Below are positions 1-8,605 of a stretch of 64,000 bases of DNA, one piece after another (positions within the stretch are counted from its first letter, which is position 1; each line of letters opens with the position of its first letter). The notes beneath the pieces were generated by a model, which searched no databases, was not told the origin of the DNA, and saw only the letters and a list, made by a program, of their open reading frames with translations. The position numbers were made by a program, and so were the translations under genes. Source of the stretch: Candidatus Acidiferrum typicum (GTDB lineage: Bacteria; Acidobacteriota; Terriglobia; Acidiferrales; UBA7541); the NCBI GenBank assembly GCA_025463055.1, contig JAOAPV010000121.1, forward strand, positions 1 to 64,000. The letters are read 5' to 3'.

Positions 1-21
1 CTAACTCTGCATCATCTGATG

Positions 22-51
22 TCATCACTCGTGATGAGGTTGCGCGCAACC
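22..51. promoter_or_regulatory. two adjacent palindromes upstream of ndh
   Basis: Two perfect inverted repeats lie side by side just upstream of the NDH-2 gene: TCATCAC-TC-GTGATGA (22-37) and GGTTGCGCGCAACC (38-51). The start codon follows 20 bases later. The position suggests operator sites or a structured leader; the cognate factor is not known. The upstream neighbour is outside the window, so the palindromes could also belong to the end of that gene. Confidence 0.4.
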
Positions 52-71
52 AGCAAAGCGAGCCCCTAACA

Positions 72-1394
72 ATGGCACAAACGCATCGAGTACTTATTTT
101 GGGAGGCGGGTTCGCCGGCTTGAATGCCGCGGAGAAGCTGAAACGCGCTCCGGTGGAAGTCACGTTAGTGGATCGCCGCAATTTTCACCTATTTCAACCG
201 CTTCTCTATCAGGTAGCCACCGGCTCGCTGTCGCCCGGCGAAATCTGTGCGCCTTTGCGGGGCGTCCTGAGCAAGCAGAAGAACACGCTGGTGCTGCTCG
301 GCGAAGCGGCGGACATCAACCCGGATTCAAAGCGTGTGACACTGCGCGACGGCGCATGCCTTGATTACGATTCGCTAATCGTGGCCACCGGCTCGAAGAC
401 CTCTTACTACGGCAAAGACGAGTGGCGCGAATATGCGCCGAGCTTGAAAACGGTCGAGGAGGCCACGGCCATTCGGCACAAGATTCTCTACGCGTTCGAA
501 TGGGCCGAGCGCTCTGCCAGCGCCGCCGAAGTTCACGAGTGGCTCACCTTCGTGATCGTGGGAGCAGGCGCGACCGGTTTGGAATTGGCCGGCGCCCTGG
601 CGGAAATCGCAAACGAAACTCTTAAGAACGATTTTCGCCGCATCAACCCGAGAGACGCACGCATCATCCTGATGGAAGGCGGAAACCGCGTCCTCGCCGC
701 CTACCCTCCGGATCTTTCGGAAAAAGCCGAAAAATTGGTGAAGCGGTTGGGCGTCGAGGTGATGAAGGGCGTGATGGCCACGGCGATCGAAAGCAATGGC
801 GTGACCTACAAACGCGGCGACACCACCGAAAGGCTCGCAGCCAAGACCGTGCTGTGGGCGGGAGGGGTGACGGCCACTTCCTTCGGAAACAAACTGGCCC
901 AGCGCACCAAAGCGGAAACGGATCGTTGCGGGCGCATCAAGGTCCGTCCAGATCTCACCATTCCGAATTATCCGGACATCTTTGTCGTCGGCGATCTGGC
1001 CACGGCGCAAGGCAAGGACGGCAAGCCTATCCCTGGAGTCGCGCAGGCGGCCATACAGGGCGGCGGCTACGCGGCGAACACGATCAGCGCTCGTCTAAAA
1101 GGTAAGAAGGACGTGCCGCCGTTTCATTACTTCGACAAAGGGGACATGGCGGTCATCGGACGCGCCGCCGCCGTCGCCGATATTTTTGGTCTGCATTTCT
1201 GGGGTTTGCCGGCTTGGCTCATCTGGCTGTTTATTCATCTTTTGTACATCGTTGAATTCCAAAGTCGCGTGATCGTGTTTATTCAGTGGGGATTCGAATA
1301 TCTGACGTTCAGTCGTGGTGCCCGCCTAATCACCGGTGAAGGTGGAGGCGAGCTAAAGGGGCAGTCCGCGCCGGACAACCCGCCCCCTTGTTAG
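72..1394 (+). CDS. ndh: type II NADH:quinone oxidoreductase (NDH-2)
   Basis: Non-proton-pumping, FAD-dependent NADH dehydrogenase that feeds electrons into the quinone pool from the inner face of the cytoplasmic membrane. The 440-residue protein has an N-terminal FAD Rossmann motif (GGGFAG, residues 11-16), a second dinucleotide fold for NADH (VGAGATGLELAG, about residues 162-173), and the C-terminal FAD contact VVGDLA near residue 305. The last 70 residues are hydrophobic and aromatic (WLIWLFIHLLYIVEF), matching the membrane anchor usual for NDH-2. Length is normal. No strong ribosome binding site is visible. Two palindromes lie immediately upstream. Confidence 0.93.
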   Translation: MAQTHRVLILGGGFAGLNAAEKLKRAPVEVTLVDRRNFHLFQPLLYQVATGSLSPGEICAPLRGVLSKQKNTLVLLGEAADINPDSKRVTLRDGACLDYDSLIVATGSKTSYYGKDEWREYAPSLKTVEEATAIRHKILYAFEWAERSASAAEVHEWLTFVIVGAGATGLELAGALAEIANETLKNDFRRINPRDARIILMEGGNRVLAAYPPDLSEKAEKLVKRLGVEVMKGVMATAIESNGVTYKRGDTTERLAAKTVLWAGGVTATSFGNKLAQRTKAETDRCGRIKVRPDLTIPNYPDIFVVGDLATAQGKDGKPIPGVAQAAIQGGGYAANTISARLKGKKDVPPFHYFDKGDMAVIGRAAAVADIFGLHFWGLPAWLIWLFIHLLYIVEFQSRVIVFIQWGFEYLTFSRGARLITGEGGGELKGQSAPDNPPPC

Positions 1395-1430
1395 ACCTTC
1401 AAAGCTACAAGCTCTCCTGTATTGTTCGCG

Positions 1431-1447
1431 ATTGGGCTAAGCCCAAT
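1431..1447. other. perfect 8-bp-arm palindrome between ndh and the next gene
   Basis: ATTGGGCT-A-AGCCCAAT is a perfect inverted repeat with a one-base centre, 37 bases after the ndh stop and 43 bases before the next start. No T-run follows, so it is not a canonical intrinsic terminator. It could be an operator for the downstream gene or a weak hairpin. Confidence 0.4.
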
Positions 1448-1489
1448 GATATGAGCGTCGCGGAGCTGTGGTAGGGGGCATTCCGGATA

Positions 1490-2383
1490 ATGTGGTGCGT
1501 GGTCCAGAATTCCAGGTTTTACTTTGGTATTGCCATCGTTGCGGTGTGCTTATCTCCGAATCTTTTCGCGCAAACCCTCCGATCAGATCCCCAAGCGAGT
1601 ACTAAGAACGCCGACGCGTTGGTGCGCGAGGTTATACACAACGAAATCGAGGCACAGTTACACGACACCTCCCTGTGGTGCTATCGCGAGCACAATCAGG
1701 AGGATGGAAAGCCCAGCAAGACGCTGGAAGTCTGTCAGACCAAAGACGGCGAGCTCGAACGCTTGATGGCGCAAAACGGCAGGGAATTGGACCGCGCGCA
1801 ACGGCAAGCCGACGATGAGCGCCTCCAAAAACTAATCAGCCATCCGGAGCAACTTAGAGCCAAGCAAAAAAAGGAGCGCGAAGACGGCGAGCAAGAGCGC
1901 AGCATGTTGAAACTTTTCCCCGAAGCGTTCCACTTTCAGTGCGAGAGCGAGTCCGAAGGTCGCGTTACCGTGCGGTTCCGGCCGAATCCTGCCTTTCGGC
2001 CCAACACACGCGCAGCGCTGGTTTTCCATCACATGGAAGGAACGCTGGTCTTGGATACCAAAGACAAGCGTCTAGTGGAAATCGATGGCCGCTTGACTAG
2101 CGAAGTGAGATTCCTAGGCGGTCTGCTCGGACACTTGGACAAGGACGGAACTTTTTTGGTGAAGCAGCAAGAAGTTGGCGGCGGCCACTGGGACCTGAGC
2201 CATATGAGCGTGCACATGGACGGCAAAGCGCTGTTCTTTAAAACCATCACCGTTGTGGAGAAGAAGACTTTGGTTGACTATAAGCCGCTTCCTCGCGGCG
2301 CAACTCTCCAGCAAGCTGCCGATTTTCTTATGCGCGATTTCGATATCCACACAGCCTCGTCCGCGTCATCCTCTGCAAAGTAA
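1490..2383 (+). CDS. secreted protein of unknown function
   Basis: A 297-residue protein with a clear signal peptide (hydrophobic residues about 12-22, AQ-type cleavage near residue 28), so probably periplasmic or outer membrane. A charged, helical stretch rich in Lys, Glu and Arg (about residues 85-140) looks like a short coiled coil. The C-terminal 150 residues alternate in a beta-like pattern with statements such as GTLVLD and GHLDKDGTF, reminiscent of a lipoprotein-carrier-like (LolA-type) sheet, but I do not recognise the family. It stands alone between ndh and a convergent metallophosphoesterase. Confidence 0.75.
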   Translation: MWCVVQNSRFYFGIAIVAVCLSPNLFAQTLRSDPQASTKNADALVREVIHNEIEAQLHDTSLWCYREHNQEDGKPSKTLEVCQTKDGELERLMAQNGRELDRAQRQADDERLQKLISHPEQLRAKQKKEREDGEQERSMLKLFPEAFHFQCESESEGRVTVRFRPNPAFRPNTRAALVFHHMEGTLVLDTKDKRLVEIDGRLTSEVRFLGGLLGHLDKDGTFLVKQQEVGGGHWDLSHMSVHMDGKALFFKTITVVEKKTLVDYKPLPRGATLQQAADFLMRDFDIHTASSASSSAK

Positions 2384-2410
2384 GCAGCGGGTTACCTACG
2401 TGGCTTCGCT

Positions 2411-3316
2411 CTAGTGGCACTTTCCGGTTCCTGAGTCTACGAAAGCTTTTCCCGCATCGGGGACAAACTGCCAATCATACGCTCCCGCACGCAAAGTAAG
2501 CTTTAGCACTCCATACGCGTCGGCGTTTCGCGATTCGCTGTTCGGCTTCGCGAGCACCACTGGCCGATGGTTCTTCCCGCCGGTACCTACCACGAACTCG
2601 CGAATTCCGCGCGCCGCATCGCTGTGGCCATCGGGATTTTGCGGAGCGAAGCGCTCGTAGTTGTGGTCGTGACCATTGATCACCACGTCCGCATTGGCTT
2701 CATAAAGCGCCTGCCAAAGGGGCTTCATTTCGTAATCATTCCCATGCGCGCTGCCGGAGCTGAACAGCGGCTTGTGCCAATACGCCAGCGTGCAGGCAGC
2801 CGGATGCTCGGCTAGGTCGGAGCGCAACCACTGCACCTGACGCGATGTTGCGTCGCAGCCGCCAATGTCCGCACATTCGCTATTGAGCACAACGATGTGC
2901 CAGGTTCCTAGCTCGTAACTGTAATACCCGTACTTCGGATCTCCGGCGGCCGTGCCAAAATAGGTAAAGTACGGAGTTGCGCCCGAAGCGTGGAATTCGT
3001 GATTGCCGGCAGCAGGCCGCGTGCGGCTCCTCACGCGTCCCCACGTTTTTTCGTAGCAAGCGAAATTTTCCTTCGTGCCATCGGGATACGCCAAATCACC
3101 TACAGCCATGACCGTGCCGGGAATCTGCTCCAGCAGTTTCGCCGTAGCCTCCGCGCCGGAAAGATCTCTGCAGTCCGCGATATCACCTGCCCCTACGAGA
3201 ATTGCCGCCTCTTCTGGTGCTGTCGTTCTTGCGGGAAGGTTGGCATCTGTACTGGATAAGGCCAGTAAGCACACGAAGCTGCACACGCGTACCCCAGCAA
3301 ACCATCTAGATTTCAT
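2411..3316 (-). CDS. secreted metallophosphoesterase (purple acid phosphatase-like)
   Basis: Calcineurin-like dimetal phosphoesterase, exported by an N-terminal signal peptide. The metal-ligand motifs occur in order: GAGDIADC, GDLAYPDGT, GNHE, then a late HKPLF and GHDHNYERF. This order is that of the acid phosphatase / PhoD-like metallophosphoesterases that act on phosphomonoesters or diesters outside the cytoplasm. The start is placed at the ATG behind GAGGAGTTCG rather than the GTG 12 bases upstream, which gives a 301-residue protein. An intrinsic terminator separates it from the TonB receptor gene upstream, so it is probably transcribed alone. Confidence 0.88.
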   Translation of the reverse strand: MKSRWFAGVRVCSFVCLLALSSTDANLPARTTAPEEAAILVGAGDIADCRDLSGAEATAKLLEQIPGTVMAVGDLAYPDGTKENFACYEKTWGRVRSRTRPAAGNHEFHASGATPYFTYFGTAAGDPKYGYYSYELGTWHIVVLNSECADIGGCDATSRQVQWLRSDLAEHPAACTLAYWHKPLFSSGSAHGNDYEMKPLWQALYEANADVVINGHDHNYERFAPQNPDGHSDAARGIREFVVGTGGKNHRPVVLAKPNSESRNADAYGVLKLTLRAGAYDWQFVPDAGKAFVDSGTGKCH

Positions 3317-3393
3317 CGAACTCCTCACACTTGCAGTCTGGGCAAGCCGACCTTAACCCAACCTAAATATGCTTCCCCCAAACGCGGCCAACG

Positions 3394-3439
3394 GAAAAGA
3401 AAAGGCTCGCGACGGAGACTGTTAAAGTCCATCGCGAGC
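3394..3439 (-). terminator. intrinsic terminator of the first TonB receptor gene
   Basis: Read on the minus strand, GCTCGCGA (3439-3432) and TCGCGAGC (3412-3405) form a perfect 8-bp stem. A smaller inner GACT/AGTC pairing is possible. TTTTCTTTT follows. It begins about 20 bases beyond the stop codon of the receptor gene. Confidence 0.8.
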
Positions 3440-3458
3440 TTTCGTCTGATGAGAGTTT

Positions 3459-6440
3459 CTACTCCGCGGATGAGGACCAGCGAACGCCGGCCGAAACCGT
3501 CGGGTGGTAGTATTCGCGTTGGATGGGATATATCCCACTGCCTTGGTAGAAGCCAAAAACCTCGTTGCTGAGGTTCAAGCCGTAGGCCACCAGTCGCAGG
3601 CCCTTGCCGATTCGATAGCTGCCCTGCACATCAAACTGTGTGTGGGCATAGACGTAGATATCGCCAGTCGGGCCCTTCAACCCAAGAATCGGATCGTTCA
3701 GGCTTACTCCCGGTGAAGCTGAATAGTTGTACGCGTAGATGTTGGCGTCATTGTGGCTGACGCCAAAGCGCATCGAAAAGCGCGCCTTGTCGTAAGTAAA
3801 GCCAAGGTTCCACGTATTCGGCGCTTGGCGCAGCAGGGAAGGATGATCGGTCCTGCCGCCCGAAAAACCGGTAGGGAAGCTGACTCGCGATGAGGTGTAG
3901 CTGTAGTTGGCGGCTACGCCCAATCCGTTGAGTAGGCCCGGAAGCCGCGAAAGGCGCTGTTCCCAGGCGGCTTCGAAACCGGCGATATGGGCGTTCGGAC
4001 CGTTGATGGACTGGTTCAACTGGAACCCGGCGAATTGGCCAGTGGTAAGCGACTGGGTAGTGTTGTAAATGGGGTTTGAGAGATCCTTATAGAAGAATCC
4101 GGCTTGCAGGATCCCCAAAGGCTGGAAGTAATGCTCGACAAGCACATCGTAATCGTTGCCGCGAGTGGCTTTCAAAGCGGGATTGCCGATCACGACGTTC
4201 TTGGGACTCGCGTTTGGATTGACCACTAGCGAGGGCACGATGTCCGAGAAGTTCGGGCGGGAAATGCCCATACCGTACGTCGCGCGAACATCTGTATTCT
4301 GGTTGATCTGATACTGCACCTGAACGCTCGGGAGGACATTAAGATAATCTGCGCCCCCCGGGATCGGTGTGGTTGAGACCCAAGCTCCCGAATTCGGATC
4401 GCGATTCACTTGGTTCGCCGTGTACGACTCGTTCGTTGCCTCAAAGCGGAGTCCGGTTTGCACCCGGAACTTGCGGAAATTGATGGAATTCATCAGGTAA
4501 CCCGCAATGATGCGCTCGTCGCCGCTATAGTCAGAAGCATCAGACCGCAAATGGGTTTTGTTGGAATTGAAAGAGAAAGAGCTTTGGTTGTTTGTAAAGG
4601 CGTTGATGAGCTTATCGTATGTGGACAACGGGCCCATCGTATAAGAGTGATCGTAATAGTTCGGATCCGTGAATGTTCCAAGCGTCTGATCTAATGTCAG
4701 ATTCGGATTGCCATTCTCGAAATAGAGGTTATTGACGAAATTCACCTTGTGGCCGTTCCTCGCTTTGAAGCCTACCTCGAAAGTACCGAGATGCCCGCCT
4801 ACCGTGTAGCGCCGAGCCACGGAAGCAGCACCTTGAAAACTTAACTGCGAAGTATGGGCCACAACGTTTTGCACTTCACTTATGGAATAGGCGGTGGGAT
4901 CGAAAATATTGGTTCCATCGAGCACCGGGAATTGAGGCCTACGAGGATTAGTGTTGTTGAGGGCGAGGTCCACACCCGGTGTGATGACGGCTCCACTGTC
5001 AGTGAAGTTGGGTGCCGGGCCGTTGAAATAGGTGGTCGGAAAACCGCCGATTTGATGGCCGCGAGAAACTGAGAATTCATAACTGATCAGGGTGTTTGTA
5101 AGGTCGTGACGCGCTCCGGTCGAAAAACTGAAAAGTTGCTGGTCCGGCCGGCGGATGTACTCGCGGTATTGCATGGAACCAGGCTGGCATGGATTACTCC
5201 CCGGGTTTGTCGCATCTGCTGCCTGGTTAATCGGCGCGCAATCTGCGGCGTTATCAAAAGTGATCACCGGGCCGTTTACTGACTTCACGAAATTTCCGGG
5301 GTTGTAACTGTATACCCAGGTGCTGCCATAGTCGTGAAAATCGGAAAACAAGCCTTTCAGGTAGACGAAAGAGCCAGGAGCGAGGCGATAATCAAGGCTA
5401 CCGCCAAATCCATAGCGCGTCCGATAGTATTTATACTCACGGGTGTCCAGCGCGTTGGTGACGGCAATGGGGTTTCCGCTCGGATCGGTATTGGTTCCCT
5501 GGCTGGGTTCAAGGTCATTGATGCCGCGCCCGTTCCAGTCATAGCTGCCGCTTAACAAAGCTCCGAAACGTTTGTTCGCGCCAAACCGCTTGCCGGCGGT
5601 CCCAGTAAACGCGTCGAGCCAACGGCCGCCTGAAATTGGCGTATACCCGCCCATGCCCGAAAAACCGTAAATCGGCCTGTCCACCGCACTCTTAGTCACA
5701 AGATTAACGGAGCCGCCGATGGCATCCGCATCCTGGTTAGCCGATAGCGTCTTGTTCACTTCGATGCGATCAACCAGGTCCGCGGGGATAATGTCGAGCT
5801 TGATGTTGCGCACCCCCGATTCCGGGGACGGCAAGTCCACGCCATCGACCGTCGTGTTGCTCAGGCGCGGCTCGGTGCCGCGAATCTGCACGTACTTGCC
5901 TTCGCCTTCGTCGCGCTCCAGCGTGACGCTAGGCAGGCGGCCGACCGCATCGGCCACGTTCGTATTGGGCAAGCTAGTGATAACTCGTGACGGCAACACT
6001 TGCACGATGTTGTCCGCCATGCGCTCGATATTGATGGCCTCAGCCTCGCCTCCCAGTCGTTCGGCGGTGACCATCACCTGATCGTTCACCGAAGCGATCT
6101 TTAGTTGCGCGTCCACATTGACAGTCTGACCGCCATCCACTTTCACGCTCGTTGTGAACGAAGCGAACCCAACGTAGGAAACCGTCAGTGTATATTCACC
6201 CGCGGGCACGTCAGTCATGCGGAACTGACCCTGGTTATCGGACGCGCCTTTTCTTCCCAGAGGCTCCAGTTCGATTAGTGCGCTGGAAAGCGCGCCGTTG
6301 GCCTCATCTTTGACCGTGCCGCTAACAATGCCCTTCCGTTCCTGCGCAGACATCGGCAGAGCCGGCAAAAGCATAGCCAATACCGCGGACAAAATTATCT
6401 TCTTAAAACGGTTTCCGACACCGCAGTTCAAGAAATACAT
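3459..6440 (-). CDS. TonB-dependent receptor (Xanthomonas/Caulobacter type)
   Basis: A 993-residue outer-membrane, energy-coupled receptor. In order: a signal peptide ending MSAQ; a carboxypeptidase-regulatory-like beta sandwich (about residues 35-115); a plug domain with the motif VADAVGRLPSVTLERDEGEG, typical of the TIGR01782-type receptors often linked to plant polymer or saccharide uptake; and a long beta-barrel ending in an aromatic-rich terminal strand. The start is chosen 13 codons inside the longest frame because GGGAGGGGTGT directly precedes that ATG. It is divergent from the NarL-type response regulator, whose product may control it. The substrate cannot be told from sequence. Confidence 0.92.
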   Translation of the reverse strand: MYFLNCGVGNRFKKIILSAVLAMLLPALPMSAQERKGIVSGTVKDEANGALSSALIELEPLGRKGASDNQGQFRMTDVPAGEYTLTVSYVGFASFTTSVKVDGGQTVNVDAQLKIASVNDQVMVTAERLGGEAEAINIERMADNIVQVLPSRVITSLPNTNVADAVGRLPSVTLERDEGEGKYVQIRGTEPRLSNTTVDGVDLPSPESGVRNIKLDIIPADLVDRIEVNKTLSANQDADAIGGSVNLVTKSAVDRPIYGFSGMGGYTPISGGRWLDAFTGTAGKRFGANKRFGALLSGSYDWNGRGINDLEPSQGTNTDPSGNPIAVTNALDTREYKYYRTRYGFGGSLDYRLAPGSFVYLKGLFSDFHDYGSTWVYSYNPGNFVKSVNGPVITFDNAADCAPINQAADATNPGSNPCQPGSMQYREYIRRPDQQLFSFSTGARHDLTNTLISYEFSVSRGHQIGGFPTTYFNGPAPNFTDSGAVITPGVDLALNNTNPRRPQFPVLDGTNIFDPTAYSISEVQNVVAHTSQLSFQGAASVARRYTVGGHLGTFEVGFKARNGHKVNFVNNLYFENGNPNLTLDQTLGTFTDPNYYDHSYTMGPLSTYDKLINAFTNNQSSFSFNSNKTHLRSDASDYSGDERIIAGYLMNSINFRKFRVQTGLRFEATNESYTANQVNRDPNSGAWVSTTPIPGGADYLNVLPSVQVQYQINQNTDVRATYGMGISRPNFSDIVPSLVVNPNASPKNVVIGNPALKATRGNDYDVLVEHYFQPLGILQAGFFYKDLSNPIYNTTQSLTTGQFAGFQLNQSINGPNAHIAGFEAAWEQRLSRLPGLLNGLGVAANYSYTSSRVSFPTGFSGGRTDHPSLLRQAPNTWNLGFTYDKARFSMRFGVSHNDANIYAYNYSASPGVSLNDPILGLKGPTGDIYVYAHTQFDVQGSYRIGKGLRLVAYGLNLSNEVFGFYQGSGIYPIQREYYHPTVSAGVRWSSSAE

Positions 6441-6526
6441 ACACCCCTCCCGATCAAGATTCTCAACCAGCGCACACACACCTCTTGTCTCAGCCCGTTA
6501 TTCAGAGGACTTGTAGGTCGCAAACA

Positions 6527-6561
6527 CTTATAGGCGATGACTTGTGAATGATTCGTGAATG
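6527..6561 (-). promoter_or_regulatory. -10-like box with tandem GTGAATG repeats upstream of the receptor
   Basis: On the minus strand TATAAG (6532-6527) resembles a -10 element about 87 bases before the receptor start. Upstream of it, where a -35 would lie, the plus strand carries GTGAATG twice (6544-6550 and 6555-6561). The copies are exactly 11 bp apart, one helical turn. No good -35 is seen, which fits an activator-dependent promoter. The neighbouring response regulator is the obvious candidate activator; this is inference. Confidence 0.4.
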
Positions 6562-6666
6562 TACGTTAATGCTTCTTTAAAATTGCCGGTCGCGGGAGAT
6601 CTGGCCGGCCCCTGCGGCGAGACTCCATTTGAAGCCCAATTACTGGTACATTGTGAGTGGAGAATC

Positions 6667-7296
6667 ATGCCGACCCGGATCATTCTGGCCGACGACCATG
6701 CCTTAGTCAGGCAGGGCATTAAGTCCTTGCTCGAGCGAGAAGGACTGCAAGTTGTAGCGGAAGCTTCCGATGGACGCGAAGCCATCCGCCACGCCGAAGC
6801 GCTAGCGCCTGATGTTGTAGTGATGGATATCGGCATGCCGACGCTCAACGGCATGGAAGCTGCTCGCGAACTTGCGCGCTGCTGTCCCAAGGTCAAGCCC
6901 ATTCTCTTGACGCAGCACGATGAACCTCAATACGTCTCCGCCGCCCTGAGCGCCGGTGTAAAAGGCTACGTGTTGAAGAGCCAGATTTCCGGTGAATTAA
7001 TTCACGCGATTCAACAAGTTTTGCGCGGACACGTGTATCTCAGCCCGGGCATCTCCGGCGCGGTCATGGCCGCGTACAATTCCAGAGAGCATCCCGTTGA
7101 TCCCTTGACCTCGCGCGAACGCCAGGTGCTGCAACTAATTGCAGAAGGAAAATCCACGAAGGACGTTGCGGCGCTCCTGGGTGTCAGCGTGAAAACTGCG
7201 GAGTCGCATCGCTCGCGGCTCATGCAGAAGCTCGACATACACGAAACTGCCAGCCTTGTCCGCTACGCCGTGAAACACGGCCTCGTTCAAATCTAA
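6667..7296 (+). CDS. NarL/FixJ-family response regulator
   Basis: A 209-residue two-domain response regulator. The receiver domain shows the acidic pair in LADDH (residues 7-9), the phospho-acceptor Asp in VVMDIGMP (about residue 55), and the conserved Lys in GYVLKSQ. The C-terminal LuxR-type helix-turn-helix (LTSRERQVLQLIAEGKSTKDVAALLGVS) binds DNA. The start is the ATG after GTGAGTGGAGAATC; the longer upstream frame has no ribosome binding site. No histidine kinase gene is in the window. The gene is divergent from the TonB receptor and shares a 226-base control region with it. Confidence 0.93.
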   Translation: MPTRIILADDHALVRQGIKSLLEREGLQVVAEASDGREAIRHAEALAPDVVVMDIGMPTLNGMEAARELARCCPKVKPILLTQHDEPQYVSAALSAGVKGYVLKSQISGELIHAIQQVLRGHVYLSPGISGAVMAAYNSREHPVDPLTSRERQVLQLIAEGKSTKDVAALLGVSVKTAESHRSRLMQKLDIHETASLVRYAVKHGLVQI

Positions 7297-7297
7297 G

Positions 7298-7320
7298 CGC
7301 ACTGCAAAATTTGGAGTGCG
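7298..7320. other. weak hairpin between convergent genes
   Basis: CGCACT and AGTGCG (6-bp arms, 11-base loop) lie in the 47-base gap where the response regulator and the SRPBCC gene converge. There is no T-run on either strand, so any terminator role is weak. Confidence 0.25.
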
Positions 7321-7343
7321 AGACCCCTGGTGAGTAGCCGCTC

Positions 7344-8027
7344 TTATGCGCGGCTCTCCAGCGCCAGCTTCAATCGCCCCAAATCATCCTTCAACTGCTG
7401 CTCCGGTTCCTCGCCAAACAGCTTCGCAACTGTGGCACCCAAGATCCCAGCCGGCGGCAAATATTGCATGGACACACGAATCAACGTTCCTTCATTCCGC
7501 ATGCCTCTTTCAAAACGCACAGACCCGGCGCTATCGATATCCGGATTGTTGATTGATCTCCACGCGATGAGTTCACCCGGCAAATCATTGATAATTTCCG
7601 CGTCCCACTCCACCTGCGTTCCAGCCGGAGCTTTCACTACCCAATGCGAGCGCTTGTCATCCGTTTTCGAAACGTTCTTCACGTGTTCCATAAAACGCGG
7701 CAAGTTCTGCAGGTCGCGCACAAAGTCATAAGCCTTCCGCGGCGGCGCATTCACGTGAATCGATCGTTGCACCTGCACGCCCAACTGATGCGGTATGCGC
7801 GTCCCTTCACTCTGCCCCGCATGACCGCTCGTAATTCCCAGCGCTTCATACAGATGATGTCCCGTTGCGCCGTAGCTCAGCAGGTCTGCCCCGACTAGCG
7901 CCAGTGCCTCGCGAAACCATGAGCGCCGGGAGATGCCAAAGATCAGCAGCGCGCCTCCCGCCAACCCGTACAGCAGTCGTGACTCTGTCCCCATTCTCTT
8001 ATTTCTTCTCGGAAATACTCGTTCCAT
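7344..8027 (-). CDS. SRPBCC (polyketide cyclase/START-like) membrane-anchored protein
   Basis: A 227-residue protein with one or two hydrophobic N-terminal helices (about residues 18-55, with the SRRSWFREALALVGADLLSYG segment) followed by a START-like lipid or hydrophobic-ligand pocket domain (about residues 80-225; opening RSIHVNAPPRKAYDFVRDLQNLPRFMEHV). Proteins with this arrangement are annotated as SRPBCC or cyclase/dehydrase, and their ligand is usually unknown. The start has AGGAGAG seven bases upstream. It converges on the response regulator. Confidence 0.85.
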   Translation of the reverse strand: MERVFPRRNKRMGTESRLLYGLAGGALLIFGISRRSWFREALALVGADLLSYGATGHHLYEALGITSGHAGQSEGTRIPHQLGVQVQRSIHVNAPPRKAYDFVRDLQNLPRFMEHVKNVSKTDDKRSHWVVKAPAGTQVEWDAEIINDLPGELIAWRSINNPDIDSAGSVRFERGMRNEGTLIRVSMQYLPPAGILGATVAKLFGEEPEQQLKDDLGRLKLALESRA

Positions 8028-8299
8028 AAATCTCTCCTCGCTCGAAAATCTGCAACGCGCACGTCATTTACATCGAGACTGATACTCCGTGCTTTGCCGA
8101 AGCCGATGCTATCCACTGAATCGTGTAGCGAAGATTAGTTTGTCAGAAAGTCTGGAGCGCGAGCGGCTTCGTTCGTGCTAACGCTCGAAGGTTCACCGCT
8201 TTTCGTAGACGCTTCTCGAACCAACTCTGCATTTCAAGCGAATACCCGATGGCCATCCATTCTTTACGGGCCGAACGTAGTAAATAGCGCGGAGGCAAT

Positions 8300-8590
8300 A
8301 TGAAAATCAAAACGTCAGGCCTGGGTCTAATCGCCCTGGGCATTCTGCTCCTTGGCGCGCAACTCGTTCTGTATTTGGGTGCCAAGAACGTAGTCCCGCC
8401 GCCAAACAGCGGCGAAAGCCATATCGTGCCGAAGACTCGAGTCACACCGCTCCCCGGAATCTTTGGCGCGCTTTCCCTGATCAGCGGCTTGGCGCTCGTC
8501 GCAAAAAAACCTGAAGAAGCGGACGATCCTGCAGACGGCCTCACCATTCATGAGGAAGCAGACGAAAAAATCAGGAGGAAAGCCAGCTAA
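8300..8590 (+). CDS. small DUF3185-like membrane protein
   Basis: A 96-residue protein with two predicted membrane helices (about residues 7-27 and 52-68) separated by a short hydrophilic loop, ending in an acidic then basic tail. The layout matches the DUF3185 family of small inner-membrane proteins of unknown role. GGAGG precedes the ATG. It converges on the outer-membrane beta-barrel gene with a 15-base gap. The 272 bases upstream contain no gene that I can support. Confidence 0.75.
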   Translation: MKIKTSGLGLIALGILLLGAQLVLYLGAKNVVPPPNSGESHIVPKTRVTPLPGIFGALSLISGLALVAKKPEEADDPADGLTIHEEADEKIRRKAS

Positions 8591-8605
8591 CTTTGCCGTC
8601 GCACG

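Noticed and set aside
375-1010. Long open frame antisense to ndh
   Set aside because: Antisense shadow of a high-GC gene with clear family motifs on the other strand; no ribosome binding site and no family features.
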